48,450 nucleotides of DNA from positions 1 through 48,450 of the forward strand of contig REAW01000023.1 of the NCBI GenBank assembly GCA_004293725.1. The letters run 5' to 3'. This document shows, one piece after another, positions 22,318 to 30,022 of the stretch; position 1 is the first letter of the stretch; each line of letters begins with the position of its first letter. The translations under genes were made by a program, and so were the position numbers. The DNA comes from Curvibacter sp. (lineage in GTDB: Bacteria; Pseudomonadota; Gammaproteobacteria; Burkholderiales; Burkholderiaceae_C). The notes beneath the pieces were generated by a model. It was not told the origin of the DNA and did no database searches. It worked only from the letters and a program-made list of their open reading frames with translations.

Positions 22318-22349
22318 TTGACTCTGAAGTTGATACAGGGTTCTCAATA
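22318..22349 (+). promoter_or_regulatory. MerR-type operator/promoter for the transglutaminase-like gene
   Basis: A -35 box TTGACT (22318-22323) leads into an imperfect dyad ACTCTG ... CAGGGT (22321-22341), with a weak TCAATA -10 box at 22344-22349, a 20-base spacer. The TTGACTCT...AGGGT arrangement is the form expected for CadR/PbrR operators, in which the regulator untwists an overlong spacer. Confidence 0.6.
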
Positions 22350-22379
22350 GAGTCCTTACATTGAAGCAAGGAGTTTCTG

Positions 22380-23165
22380 ATGCCAAACAAAACAACCGCA
22401 AGCCGCTGGACCGACGCCAGTACGATCCTGGATTTTCAACACCCAGACATCCAACGCCTGGTTATCGATAGAGGTTGGTGGGCGTTAGATCCCACTGCGC
22501 GGATCGGTGCGGTCTATGACTTTGTCCGCGATGAAGTGGCTTTTGGCTACAAAGCCAGTGACAACCTCCCAGCCTCACAGGTGCTCTCAGACGGGTTGGG
22601 TCAATGCAACACCAAGGGGAATCTGTTCATGGCGCTGCTGCGTGCCGTCGGCATTCCTTGCCGCTTTCATGGGTTCACCATCAACAAAGCACTGCAGCGC
22701 GGAGCGATTACCGGTTTGGCCTACCAGTTGGCGCCACCGTCTATTCTGCACAGTTGGGTGGAGGTGTTGTTCGAAGACCGCTGGGTTCGGTTAGAGGGCT
22801 TTATTCTCGACAGGCCGTACTTGAATGCGTTGCAAGAGGGCTTTGCGGACGTGGAAGGCAGTTTTTGTGGTTTCGGTGTGGCAACGACCAATCTGCAGGC
22901 GCCGGGTGTCGACTGGCACGGGCAAGATACGTTCATTCAAAAAGAGGGCATCAACCGGGACTTTGGGGTGTTTGATACGCCAGATGCCTTTTACCAACAG
23001 CAGGGTGTCAACTTGTCAGGTATCAAACAGTGGCTCTACACGCGTTTTATCCGCCACTGGATGAACCGCAATGTGGAAGCCATACGCACCAGAAAAGTGA
23101 AGCCATCAAAGCGCCATGTACAGCCGCCCGAACGAGGGGGCGGGCTGCTGGGCGCCAAGTTGTAG
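22380..23165 (+). CDS. Transglutaminase-like cysteine peptidase family protein
   Basis: Cytoplasmic protein of 261 aa with a transglutaminase-like fold, probably a peptidase or amidase. The catalytic Cys76 lies in LGQCNTKGNLF and the His124 in ILHSWVEVLF. The third residue of the triad is Glu139 (RWVRLEG) where Asp is more usual. The C-terminal 100 residues are less conserved and end in a basic tail. AAGGAG lies seven bases before ATG 22380. It is divergent from the CadR-like regulator and preceded by a MerR-type promoter, so metal-dependent expression is likely. I do not know its substrate; a metal-stress role is inferred only from the promoter. Confidence 0.83.
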   Translation: MPNKTTASRWTDASTILDFQHPDIQRLVIDRGWWALDPTARIGAVYDFVRDEVAFGYKASDNLPASQVLSDGLGQCNTKGNLFMALLRAVGIPCRFHGFTINKALQRGAITGLAYQLAPPSILHSWVEVLFEDRWVRLEGFILDRPYLNALQEGFADVEGSFCGFGVATTNLQAPGVDWHGQDTFIQKEGINRDFGVFDTPDAFYQQQGVNLSGIKQWLYTRFIRHWMNRNVEAIRTRKVKPSKRHVQPPERGGGLLGAKL

Positions 23166-23484
23166 TGTTTTAACTACGCTTTCGCGCCATTTCCATCCAG
23201 CAAATGCTGCAGCGCCATCTTCCCGGCGAAAGCTCAACGCCTCCCTCTGGGGGGCGCTCGCCCTGGCATCGCCCAGAGCAAAAGCGAAAGCGGGCAGATT
23301 CCCTGTGGCCGTGGCTGGTGTCCCCAAGTGGCGTGTTAACACTGGCGGAAGACGGTACAACTTGCATGTAGAAGGGCCCTTTCGGTTCTGATCAACAGTC
23401 AGACCATAGTAACAAGGGTGTCTGACAGTTCTGTTGCGATAGGGGAAAGCAGAATTTGGGCCAGCAACAACGTAAAATCGGGGT
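23166..23484. other. Gene-free stretch of 319 bases
   Basis: No gene is recognisable on either strand. GC-rich runs at 23210-23300 look like decayed coding or low-complexity sequence. A nearly perfect inverted repeat sits at 23394-23430 and the next gene starts at 23485. Confidence 0.6.
23394..23430. promoter_or_regulatory. Inverted repeat before the CxxC small-protein gene
   Basis: Arms AACAGTCAGAC and GTCTGACAGTT match at 10 of 11 positions with a 15-base spacer, 55 bases before the next start codon. It could be an operator or a leader hairpin. Confidence 0.4.
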
Positions 23485-23694
23485 ATGAGCAAGCCAACAG
23501 ACAAAACTAAGATCCTTGAAGACGGACTGCGGTACAAGTCCAAGGTCGGAGGTTCTCCGTTCCTGACTGCGTCCAGCCCCGGAGGCGCGACCATGTCCTG
23601 TTTCTTGTGTGGGAAGCACCGCCCCCGCAGTGAACTGAAAACACGCAAGTTCATTGGAAAATCGCAGGCCGTATGTGACCCCAAGTGCGGTTGA
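23485..23694 (+). CDS. Small CxxC zinc-ribbon-like protein
   Basis: A 69 aa soluble protein with Cys39 and Cys42 (CFLC) and Cys64 and Cys68 (CDPKC), spaced as a small four-Cys zinc site. The N-terminal half is polar and basic, with no signal peptide. No family name comes to mind. It precedes the next hypothetical gene by 29 bases on the same strand, so the two may be one unit. The Cys pattern could bind zinc for nucleic-acid contact or serve as a structural site. Confidence 0.65.
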   Translation: MSKPTDKTKILEDGLRYKSKVGGSPFLTASSPGGATMSCFLCGKHRPRSELKTRKFIGKSQAVCDPKCG

Positions 23695-23723
23695 GTCCGC
23701 CAAGCGGGCCAATTGTTAGGGCG

Positions 23724-24476
23724 ATGAGCCGCTATAAGACAGAGTTTTCCCGCCTGTATGGCGTGACTCCACCGGCTTTAGCCGAATTCGGGCCTCTGGT
23801 GGCGACTGACGGCACGGTGAAAGCGATGGTGCTGGAGTTATCCAAGCCGGCAGATTGGATGGCGTTGTCCGCCGTGTGGCAAGCTGCGCAAAACGACTGG
23901 GATCTGCCGGCGACGGCGGTAGCGGTCTCGGGAGTGGACGGATTGCAGCTGTGGTTCTCCGTGTCCGAGCCGGTCAAGGCCGAGGACGCCGCAGATTTTT
24001 TGGCTGCGCTGCGGACCCAATACTTGGGTGCAGTGCCAGACAGCCGCATCTGCATTTATCCAAGCAGTGAGCCCTCTGGCACTGTCGTGCAAACACCTGC
24101 CATCCCATCGCAACATGCGGACACTGGAAACTGGTCCGCATTCGTCAGTCCAGATCTGGTCGCTGTTTTCGGAGAGCAGCCTTGGCTGGATGTGCAGCCG
24201 AACCCAGATCAGCAAGCGGATATTCTCTCGCGACTGGCATCGATAAAGGCTTCACAGTTTTACGACGTGCTGCATCGCTTAAAGTCCAAAAAAGGCGATG
24301 AAACGCCTGCGGTCGAATCAAATTTCGCTCCGCCCAGTGGCCAAGAAGCCCCACCCAAGGAAGCCAGCGCGGCTCGTTTGAATGCCAAAGAATTTTTGTT
24401 GCAGATAATGAACGACCCGCAAGTCGCGCTGACGGATAGGATTGAGGCCGCCAAGGCACTCCTGCACTCTGCTTAA
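23724..24476 (+). CDS. Hypothetical protein, primase-like N-terminal pattern
   Basis: A 250 aa soluble protein of unknown function. Residues 1-110 (YKTEFSRLYGV, ADWMALSAVWQAA, GVDGLQLWFSVSEPV, FLAALRTQYL) recall the small archaeo-eukaryotic-primase-like fold in loose outline, but I cannot see its full metal-binding triad. The C-terminus (EFLLQIMNDPQVALTDRIEAAKALL) is a helical motif I recall from a conserved family of Burkholderiales and from phage terminase small-subunit-like proteins. The ATG at 23724 is preferred over the 13-residue longer frame. It follows the four-Cys protein and precedes tex. Confidence 0.6.
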   Translation: MSRYKTEFSRLYGVTPPALAEFGPLVATDGTVKAMVLELSKPADWMALSAVWQAAQNDWDLPATAVAVSGVDGLQLWFSVSEPVKAEDAADFLAALRTQYLGAVPDSRICIYPSSEPSGTVVQTPAIPSQHADTGNWSAFVSPDLVAVFGEQPWLDVQPNPDQQADILSRLASIKASQFYDVLHRLKSKKGDETPAVESNFAPPSGQEAPPKEASAARLNAKEFLLQIMNDPQVALTDRIEAAKALLHSA

Positions 24477-24542
24477 TCCCATTACCCACGTTTTTGTCAC
24501 CTTTCGGTGACCATCTTTTCTCGTTCGCCTCCGTTACTCCCC

Positions 24543-26972
24543 ATGCAGAAAATCATCGCGCAAATCGCGCAAGAAATCCAAGTTCGTCCGCAACAAGTAG
24601 AGGCAGCTGTCGCCCTGCTGGACGAAGGCGCAACCGTTCCGTTTATTGCCCGGTACCGCAAGGAAGTCACTGGCGGGCTGGACGACATTCAACTCCGGGA
24701 ACTGGAAACCCGCTTGGGCTACCTGCGTGAACTGCGCGACCGTAAAGAGGCGGTGTGCAAGGCAATAGACGAACAAGGCAAGCTCACTGCTGGGCTGATG
24801 GCGGCTATCCACAATGCCGCAACCAAACAAGAAGTGGAAGACATCTACCTTCCATTCAAGCTCAAGCGTCGCACCAAGGGACAGTTGGCCAAAGAAGCCG
24901 GGCTGGAGCCCTTGGCAGATGCCCTGTTTGCCAATCCCACGCTCGTGCCTGCAGAGGCAGTATTGGCCTATGTGATTCCGTTCAAGGAAGCAGCGCCGGG
25001 CGAGGACAAGCTACCCGATTTCTCGACGGTGCAGGCTGTGTTGGATGGCGTGCGCGACTTGTTGAGCGAGCGTTGGGCCGAAGACCCGGTGCTGGTGCAG
25101 GACCTGCGTGCCTGGCTCTGGAACGAAGGCTTGCTGCATAGCAAACTGGCAGAGGGCAAAGATGAAAACAACCCTGACGTCTCCAAGTTCCGCGATTATT
25201 TTGACTATGACGAGCCGATAGGTCGCGTCCCCAGCCACCGTGCGCTGGCCGTGTTTCGCGGCCGGTCTTTGGACATTCTGGACGCCAAGTTGATACTTCC
25301 AGAGTCAAGTACGCCTGTAGCCCCCGTTGCATCTGCGCAAGCAGCTACAAAAAAAGTAGCACTTCCCGTAGTCTCCCTGGCCGAAGGCCGCATTGCGCTA
25401 AAGCTGGGCTGGAGCCACCAGGGGCGCGCGTCGGATGACTTGATCCGCAAATGCGTGGGCTGGACGTGGAAGGTGAAGCTGAGCCTGTCTACCGAGCGCG
25501 ACCTGTTCGCCCGCTTGCGTGAAGACGCCGAAAAAGTCGCCATCAAGGTGTTTGCCGACAACCTGCGCGACCTGTTGTTGGCCGCGCCGGCTGGCCCGCG
25601 TGTGGTGATGGGATTGGACCCCGGCATCCGTACCGGCGTGAAAGTGGCCGTGGTGGATGCTACCGGCAAGCTGGTGGAAACCGCCACCGTGTTTCCGCAC
25701 GAGCCGCGAAAGGACTGGGAAGGCTCGTTACATACGCTAGGAAAGTTGTGCGCCAAACACGGCGTGAACCTGATTGCGATAGGCAACGGCACGGCCAGCC
25801 GTGAGACGGACAAGCTGGCGGCTGATTTGATCAAGCTGCTGGCCAAAATGGCTGTGCAGGCGGGTGCGCCCGAGATCAAGGTGGAGAAAGTTGTCGTGTC
25901 CGAAGCGGGCGCGTCGGTCTATTCCGCCAGCGAGTTCGCCTCTCAGGAAATGCCAGACGTGGATGTGAGCCTGCGTGGTGCCGCATCTATTGCACGCCGC
26001 CTGCAAGACCCCTTGGCCGAACTCGTGAAGATTGACCCGAAAAGCATAGGCGTTGGCCAGTACCAGCACGATGTGAACCAGAGTGAACTGGCCAAGACCT
26101 TGGATGCGGTGGTGGAGGACTGTGTGAACTCGGTTGGTGTGGACCTGAATACCGCCAGCGTTCCGCTGCTGTCGCGCGTCTCTGGCCTGTCGGGTACCGT
26201 GGCCAAAGCTGTGGTGCGCTGGCGCGAATCCAATGGTGCGTTTGGCAGTCGCCAAGATTTGATGAAAGTCACCGGCTTGGGTGCCAAAACGTTTGAACAA
26301 AGCGCAGGTTTTTTGCGCATCCGTAGCGGCAGCAACCCGCTCGACATGACCGGTGTGCACCCGGAAACTTACCCAGTCATTGAAAAAATCATTGCCCAAA
26401 CCGGCAAGCCGGTAACAGAGATCATGGGGCGCGCTGAAGTACTGAAATCCTTGCGGCCAGAGCTGTTTGCCAACGAACAGTTTGGTGTGATTACGGTGAA
26501 GGACATCTTTTCCGAACTGGAAAAGCCTGGCCGCGACCCACGCCCGGACTTCAAGGTGGCCCGCTTCAACGATGGGGTGGAAGATATCTCCGACTTGAAG
26601 GAGGGAATGATCCTGGAGGGCACCGTGAGCAACGTCGCCCAGTTCGGCGCCTTTGTGGACTTGGGTGTGCACCAGGACGGCCTGGTCCACGTCAGCCAGT
26701 TGGCCCACAAGTTTGTGAACGACGCGCGCGAAGTCGTCAAGACCGGTGACATCGTGAAGGTGCAAGTGCAAGAAGTGGACGTGGCGCGCAAGCGCATCAG
26801 CCTGACCATGAAAATTGGTGCGGCGCCTGCTGCAGCCCGTAGCGGCGACAGGGCAGGGGACAACCGCTACCAAGGCCCTGCGCGCGGAGAGCGCCAGCAG
26901 AATGGTCGCCAAGACGGCGGATTTTCAGGCAACTCTGCCATGGCCTCCGCCTTTGCCAAGCTCAAGCGTTAA
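24543..26972 (+). CDS. tex: Transcription accessory protein Tex (YhgF)
   Basis: RNA-binding transcription accessory protein, 809 aa, somewhat longer than the E. coli protein. Order: helical N-terminus with the HTH-like segment (1-200), YqgF/RNase H-like domain starting around residue 357 (MGLDPGIRTGVKVAVVD), helix-hairpin-helix repeats (LNTASVPLLSRVSGLSGTVAKAVV), and the S1 RNA-binding domain (EGMILEGTVSNVAQFGAFVDLG) near the C-terminus, then a polar Gly/Gln tail. An additional linker at about residues 257-273 is encoded by an interspersed repeat copy. Met at 24543 matches the conserved start; the 12 preceding residues of the longer frame are not conserved. Confidence 0.95.
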   Translation: MQKIIAQIAQEIQVRPQQVEAAVALLDEGATVPFIARYRKEVTGGLDDIQLRELETRLGYLRELRDRKEAVCKAIDEQGKLTAGLMAAIHNAATKQEVEDIYLPFKLKRRTKGQLAKEAGLEPLADALFANPTLVPAEAVLAYVIPFKEAAPGEDKLPDFSTVQAVLDGVRDLLSERWAEDPVLVQDLRAWLWNEGLLHSKLAEGKDENNPDVSKFRDYFDYDEPIGRVPSHRALAVFRGRSLDILDAKLILPESSTPVAPVASAQAATKKVALPVVSLAEGRIALKLGWSHQGRASDDLIRKCVGWTWKVKLSLSTERDLFARLREDAEKVAIKVFADNLRDLLLAAPAGPRVVMGLDPGIRTGVKVAVVDATGKLVETATVFPHEPRKDWEGSLHTLGKLCAKHGVNLIAIGNGTASRETDKLAADLIKLLAKMAVQAGAPEIKVEKVVVSEAGASVYSASEFASQEMPDVDVSLRGAASIARRLQDPLAELVKIDPKSIGVGQYQHDVNQSELAKTLDAVVEDCVNSVGVDLNTASVPLLSRVSGLSGTVAKAVVRWRESNGAFGSRQDLMKVTGLGAKTFEQSAGFLRIRSGSNPLDMTGVHPETYPVIEKIIAQTGKPVTEIMGRAEVLKSLRPELFANEQFGVITVKDIFSELEKPGRDPRPDFKVARFNDGVEDISDLKEGMILEGTVSNVAQFGAFVDLGVHQDGLVHVSQLAHKFVNDAREVVKTGDIVKVQVQEVDVARKRISLTMKIGAAPAAARSGDRAGDNRYQGPARGERQQNGRQDGGFSGNSAMASAFAKLKR
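25311..25360 (-). repeat. Interspersed repeat copy 6, inside tex
   Basis: On the minus strand: GCTAC, 7 T, GTAGCTGCTTGCGCA, then GGGGGCTACAGGC near the end, matching the family over its full length. It lies antisense within tex and codes for a Pro/Ala/Val linker (about residues 257-273) between the N-terminal domain and the YqgF-like domain. Confidence 0.75.
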
Positions 26973-27025
26973 TAGGCGTACCATAATTGGGAACTCAAAA
27001 GTCGTTGTAAGTGGAGCAAAACACC

Positions 27026-27832
27026 ATGAAACTGAGTGCATTGCTGGAGCGGCAGTTCGACCTGCCCAGCATTCCCAAAGTGGTAGCACTGCTGCTCAAT
27101 GAATTGGCTCGGGCCGAAATTGACCTCAAGAAGGTCACCCAATTGATCAGCACCGATCCGGCGTTGACCACCCGGTTGTTGCAACTGGCCAACTCTGATT
27201 TTTTCCAACTCTCGGGCAAGATCAGCAGCGTCTCGGAAGCGCTGGCCTTGCTCAATTTGAGCCAGGTAGCTGCCATGGCGCAAGCTGCGGCTGCGGCTGC
27301 CTCTCTCAAAGCAGTGCCCGGTATTCAATTGCAGCCATTTTGGGATTACAGCCTGGATGTGGCCCGGGTTTCGCGTTCGTTGGCGGGCCTGGTACGCCTC
27401 AACCAGCAAGCCGCTTTTACCTGCGGCTTGATCCATGCGGTAGGCGAACTGGCCATGCATTTGGCGATGCCCGACATGACTGCTGAAATCAGCCAGGAGG
27501 CGCCCCCCTTGGGCATGAACCGGGCGACAGTGGAGCGCAAAGTTTTGGGTTACAGCTACGCCAATGTGAGCGCTGGGTATGCCCGTATGTGGCAGTTTCC
27601 CCAGCCTATGGTCGACGCCCTGGAGCACCAATACGCGCCGTTTGAAAACCATGTGTATGAGCCGCTTGCGGGGGTCATTCATTTAGCGGCCTGGCGTGCC
27701 CGAGGCAAAGAAGCCAAACTGACCCAACGTGGGCTGGCCGTGACCTTTCCCGGCTCCGTGGGTGTCACACTGGGGCTCGATATTGATATGGTTTTGCAGC
27801 AAGACCCGTTTGACTGGATGGCGTACTCGTAA
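27026..27832 (+). CDS. HDOD domain protein
   Basis: Signalling or output protein of the HDOD family, 268 aa, soluble. The domain starts at SIPKVVALLLNELARAEIDLKKVTQLISTDPALTTRLLQLANSDFF, the characteristic opening, and runs to about residue 200. HDOD domains lack the catalytic His-Asp of HD phosphohydrolases and function by protein contact; here the HD position reads AVGELAMHL. ATG 27026 has GGAG nine bases upstream, whereas the in-frame GTG 27011 does not. It follows tex by 53 bases. Roles in chemotaxis, motility or c-di-GMP signalling are typical of the family but not shown here. Confidence 0.88.
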   Translation: MKLSALLERQFDLPSIPKVVALLLNELARAEIDLKKVTQLISTDPALTTRLLQLANSDFFQLSGKISSVSEALALLNLSQVAAMAQAAAAAASLKAVPGIQLQPFWDYSLDVARVSRSLAGLVRLNQQAAFTCGLIHAVGELAMHLAMPDMTAEISQEAPPLGMNRATVERKVLGYSYANVSAGYARMWQFPQPMVDALEHQYAPFENHVYEPLAGVIHLAAWRARGKEAKLTQRGLAVTFPGSVGVTLGLDIDMVLQQDPFDWMAYS

Positions 27833-27852
27833 GGGCGAGCCTGGCCCTCACC

Positions 27853-29010
27853 ATGCAAGCACTTCACATTTATGCAGGTCCCAAAGCGCGGGCCGCTTTG
27901 GCTTCCAATGGGCTGCAACCTGGGGACATTCGGACCATCCCCGGCGCAGCAGGTGGGCCAAAGGGCCTGATACTGGGGCCCTTGGACCGGTTCATTTTTG
28001 GCGACTGGCTAGCCCGCTCGCAACAACCGGTGGACTTGGTGGGTGCGTCCATTGGCGCTTGGCGCATGGCCAGTGCATGCCTGAATGATCCGGTTGCCGC
28101 CTTCGTTCGGCTGGAGCATGACTACATACACCAGCATTACGAACTGGCACCCGGGCAAAAGCGCGTGAGCGCGGAGCAAGTGAGTGAAAGTTTTGGCCAT
28201 AGCCTCAAAGCCTTTTATGGCGGGCGGGTTCCTGAAGTCCTGCAGCATCCGCGGTTTCGGCTGCACATCGTCACATCACGCGGACGCCATGTGCTGCGTA
28301 CGGAACATGGTCTGCGCACGCCACTGGGTTACTTGGGTGCCTTTCTATCCAATACGGTGCACCGCAAAGCCATGGGGGCCTGGCTGGAGCGGGTGGTTTT
28401 TTCCAGTCCCCATGCGGTTCCCGGGGCGTTATGCGCCCCCTTGCCCTTTGCCGTGGGCGACTACCGCACACGTCAGGTCGCCTTGAGCGAAGCCAACTTC
28501 AACCCGGCCTTGCAGGCGAGTTGCTCGATTCCTTTTGTGCTCAAGGCCATCCACAATATTCCCGGCGCCCCCCCAGGTGCATACTGGGATGGCGGCATCA
28601 CCGATTACCACCTGCACCTGAACTATTCAGGCGCCCGTGACGCTATAAAAAAAGGAGCTGGTAGCGCATACTCCATGAGCGCTAGCAATGGTTTTGAGGC
28701 TGAAGGATTGGTGTTGTACCCCCACTTCCAAAAAAGCGTGGTGCCTGGCTGGCTGGACAAGGGGCTCAAGTGGCGCCATGGTGCGACCGCCTTTCTGGAC
28801 ACCATGGTGGTGCTGGCACCCAACCCTGAGTGGGTGAAAACTTTACCAAACGGAAAACTGCCAGACCGCAAGGACTTTACGTACTACGGCAATGATTTGG
28901 CTGGGCGGGTGAAGGCATGGACGGCTGCCACCCGCGCGAGCCAGCAGATGGTGGACGAGTTCATCGCCTGGCTGGACAAGCCTGACATGAACCTGGTACG
29001 CCCTCTATGA
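27853..29010 (+). CDS. Patatin-like phospholipase
   Basis: Cytoplasmic or secreted lipid acyl hydrolase of the patatin superfamily, 385 aa. The Ser-Asp dyad is Ser66 in GASIG (64-68) and Asp246 in the DGG box (DGGITD), and the glycine-rich oxyanion loop is PGAAGGPKG. Residues 263-283 (AIKKGAGSAYSMSASNGFEAE) correspond to an interspersed repeat copy inserted in frame just after the DGG motif, so this loop is probably longer than in relatives. It overlaps the next gene, an esterase, by 4 bases (ATGA, 29007-29010), and the pair probably works together on lipid or ester metabolism. Confidence 0.88.
   Translation: MQALHIYAGPKARAALASNGLQPGDIRTIPGAAGGPKGLILGPLDRFIFGDWLARSQQPVDLVGASIGAWRMASACLNDPVAAFVRLEHDYIHQHYELAPGQKRVSAEQVSESFGHSLKAFYGGRVPEVLQHPRFRLHIVTSRGRHVLRTEHGLRTPLGYLGAFLSNTVHRKAMGAWLERVVFSSPHAVPGALCAPLPFAVGDYRTRQVALSEANFNPALQASCSIPFVLKAIHNIPGAPPGAYWDGGITDYHLHLNYSGARDAIKKGAGSAYSMSASNGFEAEGLVLYPHFQKSVVPGWLDKGLKWRHGATAFLDTMVVLAPNPEWVKTLPNGKLPDRKDFTYYGNDLAGRVKAWTAATRASQQMVDEFIAWLDKPDMNLVRPL
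28641..28704 (+). repeat. Interspersed repeat copy 7, in frame inside the patatin-like gene
   Basis: GCTAT, 7 A, GGAGCTGGTAGCGC, then GAGCGCTAGCAATGG and a tail. Full-length, in the coding strand, and it preserves the reading frame, adding about 21 residues between the DGG motif and the conserved LVLYPHFQK segment. Confidence 0.85.
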
Positions 29011-29984
29011 AGTCACTTGTTGCCCGCTCACTCTCTCATGCTGTCATTTGCGCACTCATGCTTGGCGCCACTGCGGCTGCTGCCGGGCCTGTGCTGGAAC
29101 GGATGAAAGAGCGCCGTTCTGCCAAGAGCGAAGGTGTCTCGGCGGAGCAATCGATAGAGTCGCCGTATGGTTCGGCACAAACGGCGGCCGTGGCGGGCGG
29201 CAAAGTGCTTCGCGATGTGGCGTATGGCAGCGATCCCAAGCAGCGCATGGATGTATACCTACCCTCGCAGGCTCAGGGCAGTGGGGCTGCGCCCGTGATT
29301 TTTATGGTGCATGGTGGCGCTTGGCGCACCGGCGACAAGCGTATGGGCCGCGTGGTGGACAACAAAGCGGCCCGCTGGCTGCCGAAAGGGGTGGTGTTTG
29401 TATCGGTCAACAACCGCTTGTTACCCGAGGCGGACCCATTGGACCAGGTGCGCGACGTGGCACAGGCCTTGGCCGTGGCACAAGGCCAGGCGGCCAACTG
29501 GGGGGCGGACCCGCAGCAATTTGTCTTGATGGGCCACTCTGCAGGGGCTCACTTGGTGGCACTTCTGGCCTCGTCCCCCACATTGGGAAGCGACGCGGGT
29601 GCCAAAGCCTGGTTGGGCACTGTGGCACTGGACAGCGCAGCACTGGACGTTCCATCCATCATGGGGCGCAAGCACTACCGGCTGTACAACGCGGCGTTTG
29701 GTACGGACCCCGCGTTTTGGGCCGCCAGTTCGCCTTTGCAGCAGTTGCATGCGGGAGCCAAGCCCCTGCTGGCGGTGTGCTCAAGCCAACGGGAAGAGTC
29801 GTGTGATCAGGCGCGCGGTTTTGCAGCCCACGCCGCGCAACTGGGCGTTAGGGCGCAGGTGCTGCCCCAGGATCTCAGCCATGGAGACATCAATGCGCAA
29901 CTGGGTCTGCCCGGCAGTTACACCCAAGCGGTAGAGGACTTTTTGAGCAGCCTGTCACCGGCATTGGCCAGTCGGCTGCGCTAA
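29007..29984 (+). CDS. Secreted alpha/beta hydrolase (esterase)
   Basis: Serine esterase, 325 aa, with an N-terminal signal peptide (LMLGATAAAA). The oxyanion motif HGGAW, the nucleophile elbow GHSAGA and the His in DLSHGD are visible; the acid is probably in the CSSQREESCD region. The shape is that of the BD-FAE/carboxylesterase group, with a long helical insertion after the signal peptide (residues 25-70). It overlaps the patatin-like gene by ATGA. Substrate unknown. Confidence 0.88.
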   Translation: MKSLVARSLSHAVICALMLGATAAAAGPVLERMKERRSAKSEGVSAEQSIESPYGSAQTAAVAGGKVLRDVAYGSDPKQRMDVYLPSQAQGSGAAPVIFMVHGGAWRTGDKRMGRVVDNKAARWLPKGVVFVSVNNRLLPEADPLDQVRDVAQALAVAQGQAANWGADPQQFVLMGHSAGAHLVALLASSPTLGSDAGAKAWLGTVALDSAALDVPSIMGRKHYRLYNAAFGTDPAFWAASSPLQQLHAGAKPLLAVCSSQREESCDQARGFAAHAAQLGVRAQVLPQDLSHGDINAQLGLPGSYTQAVEDFLSSLSPALASRLR

Positions 29985-29999
29985 TCCGTCCGGGACCAT

Positions 30000-30022
30000 T
30001 GCGCTTTGCAGAGCGCACTTTC
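30000..30022. terminator. Hairpin at the end of the esterase gene
   Basis: TGCGCT, six-base loop, AGCGCA then CTTTCT, in the 37-base gap between two convergent genes. A short stem with a poor T-run, so a weak terminator at best. Confidence 0.4.

Noticed and set aside
25737..26912. 391-codon minus-strand frame opposite tex
   Set aside because: Shadow of tex; no start context or homology, and tex motifs are continuous on the plus strand.
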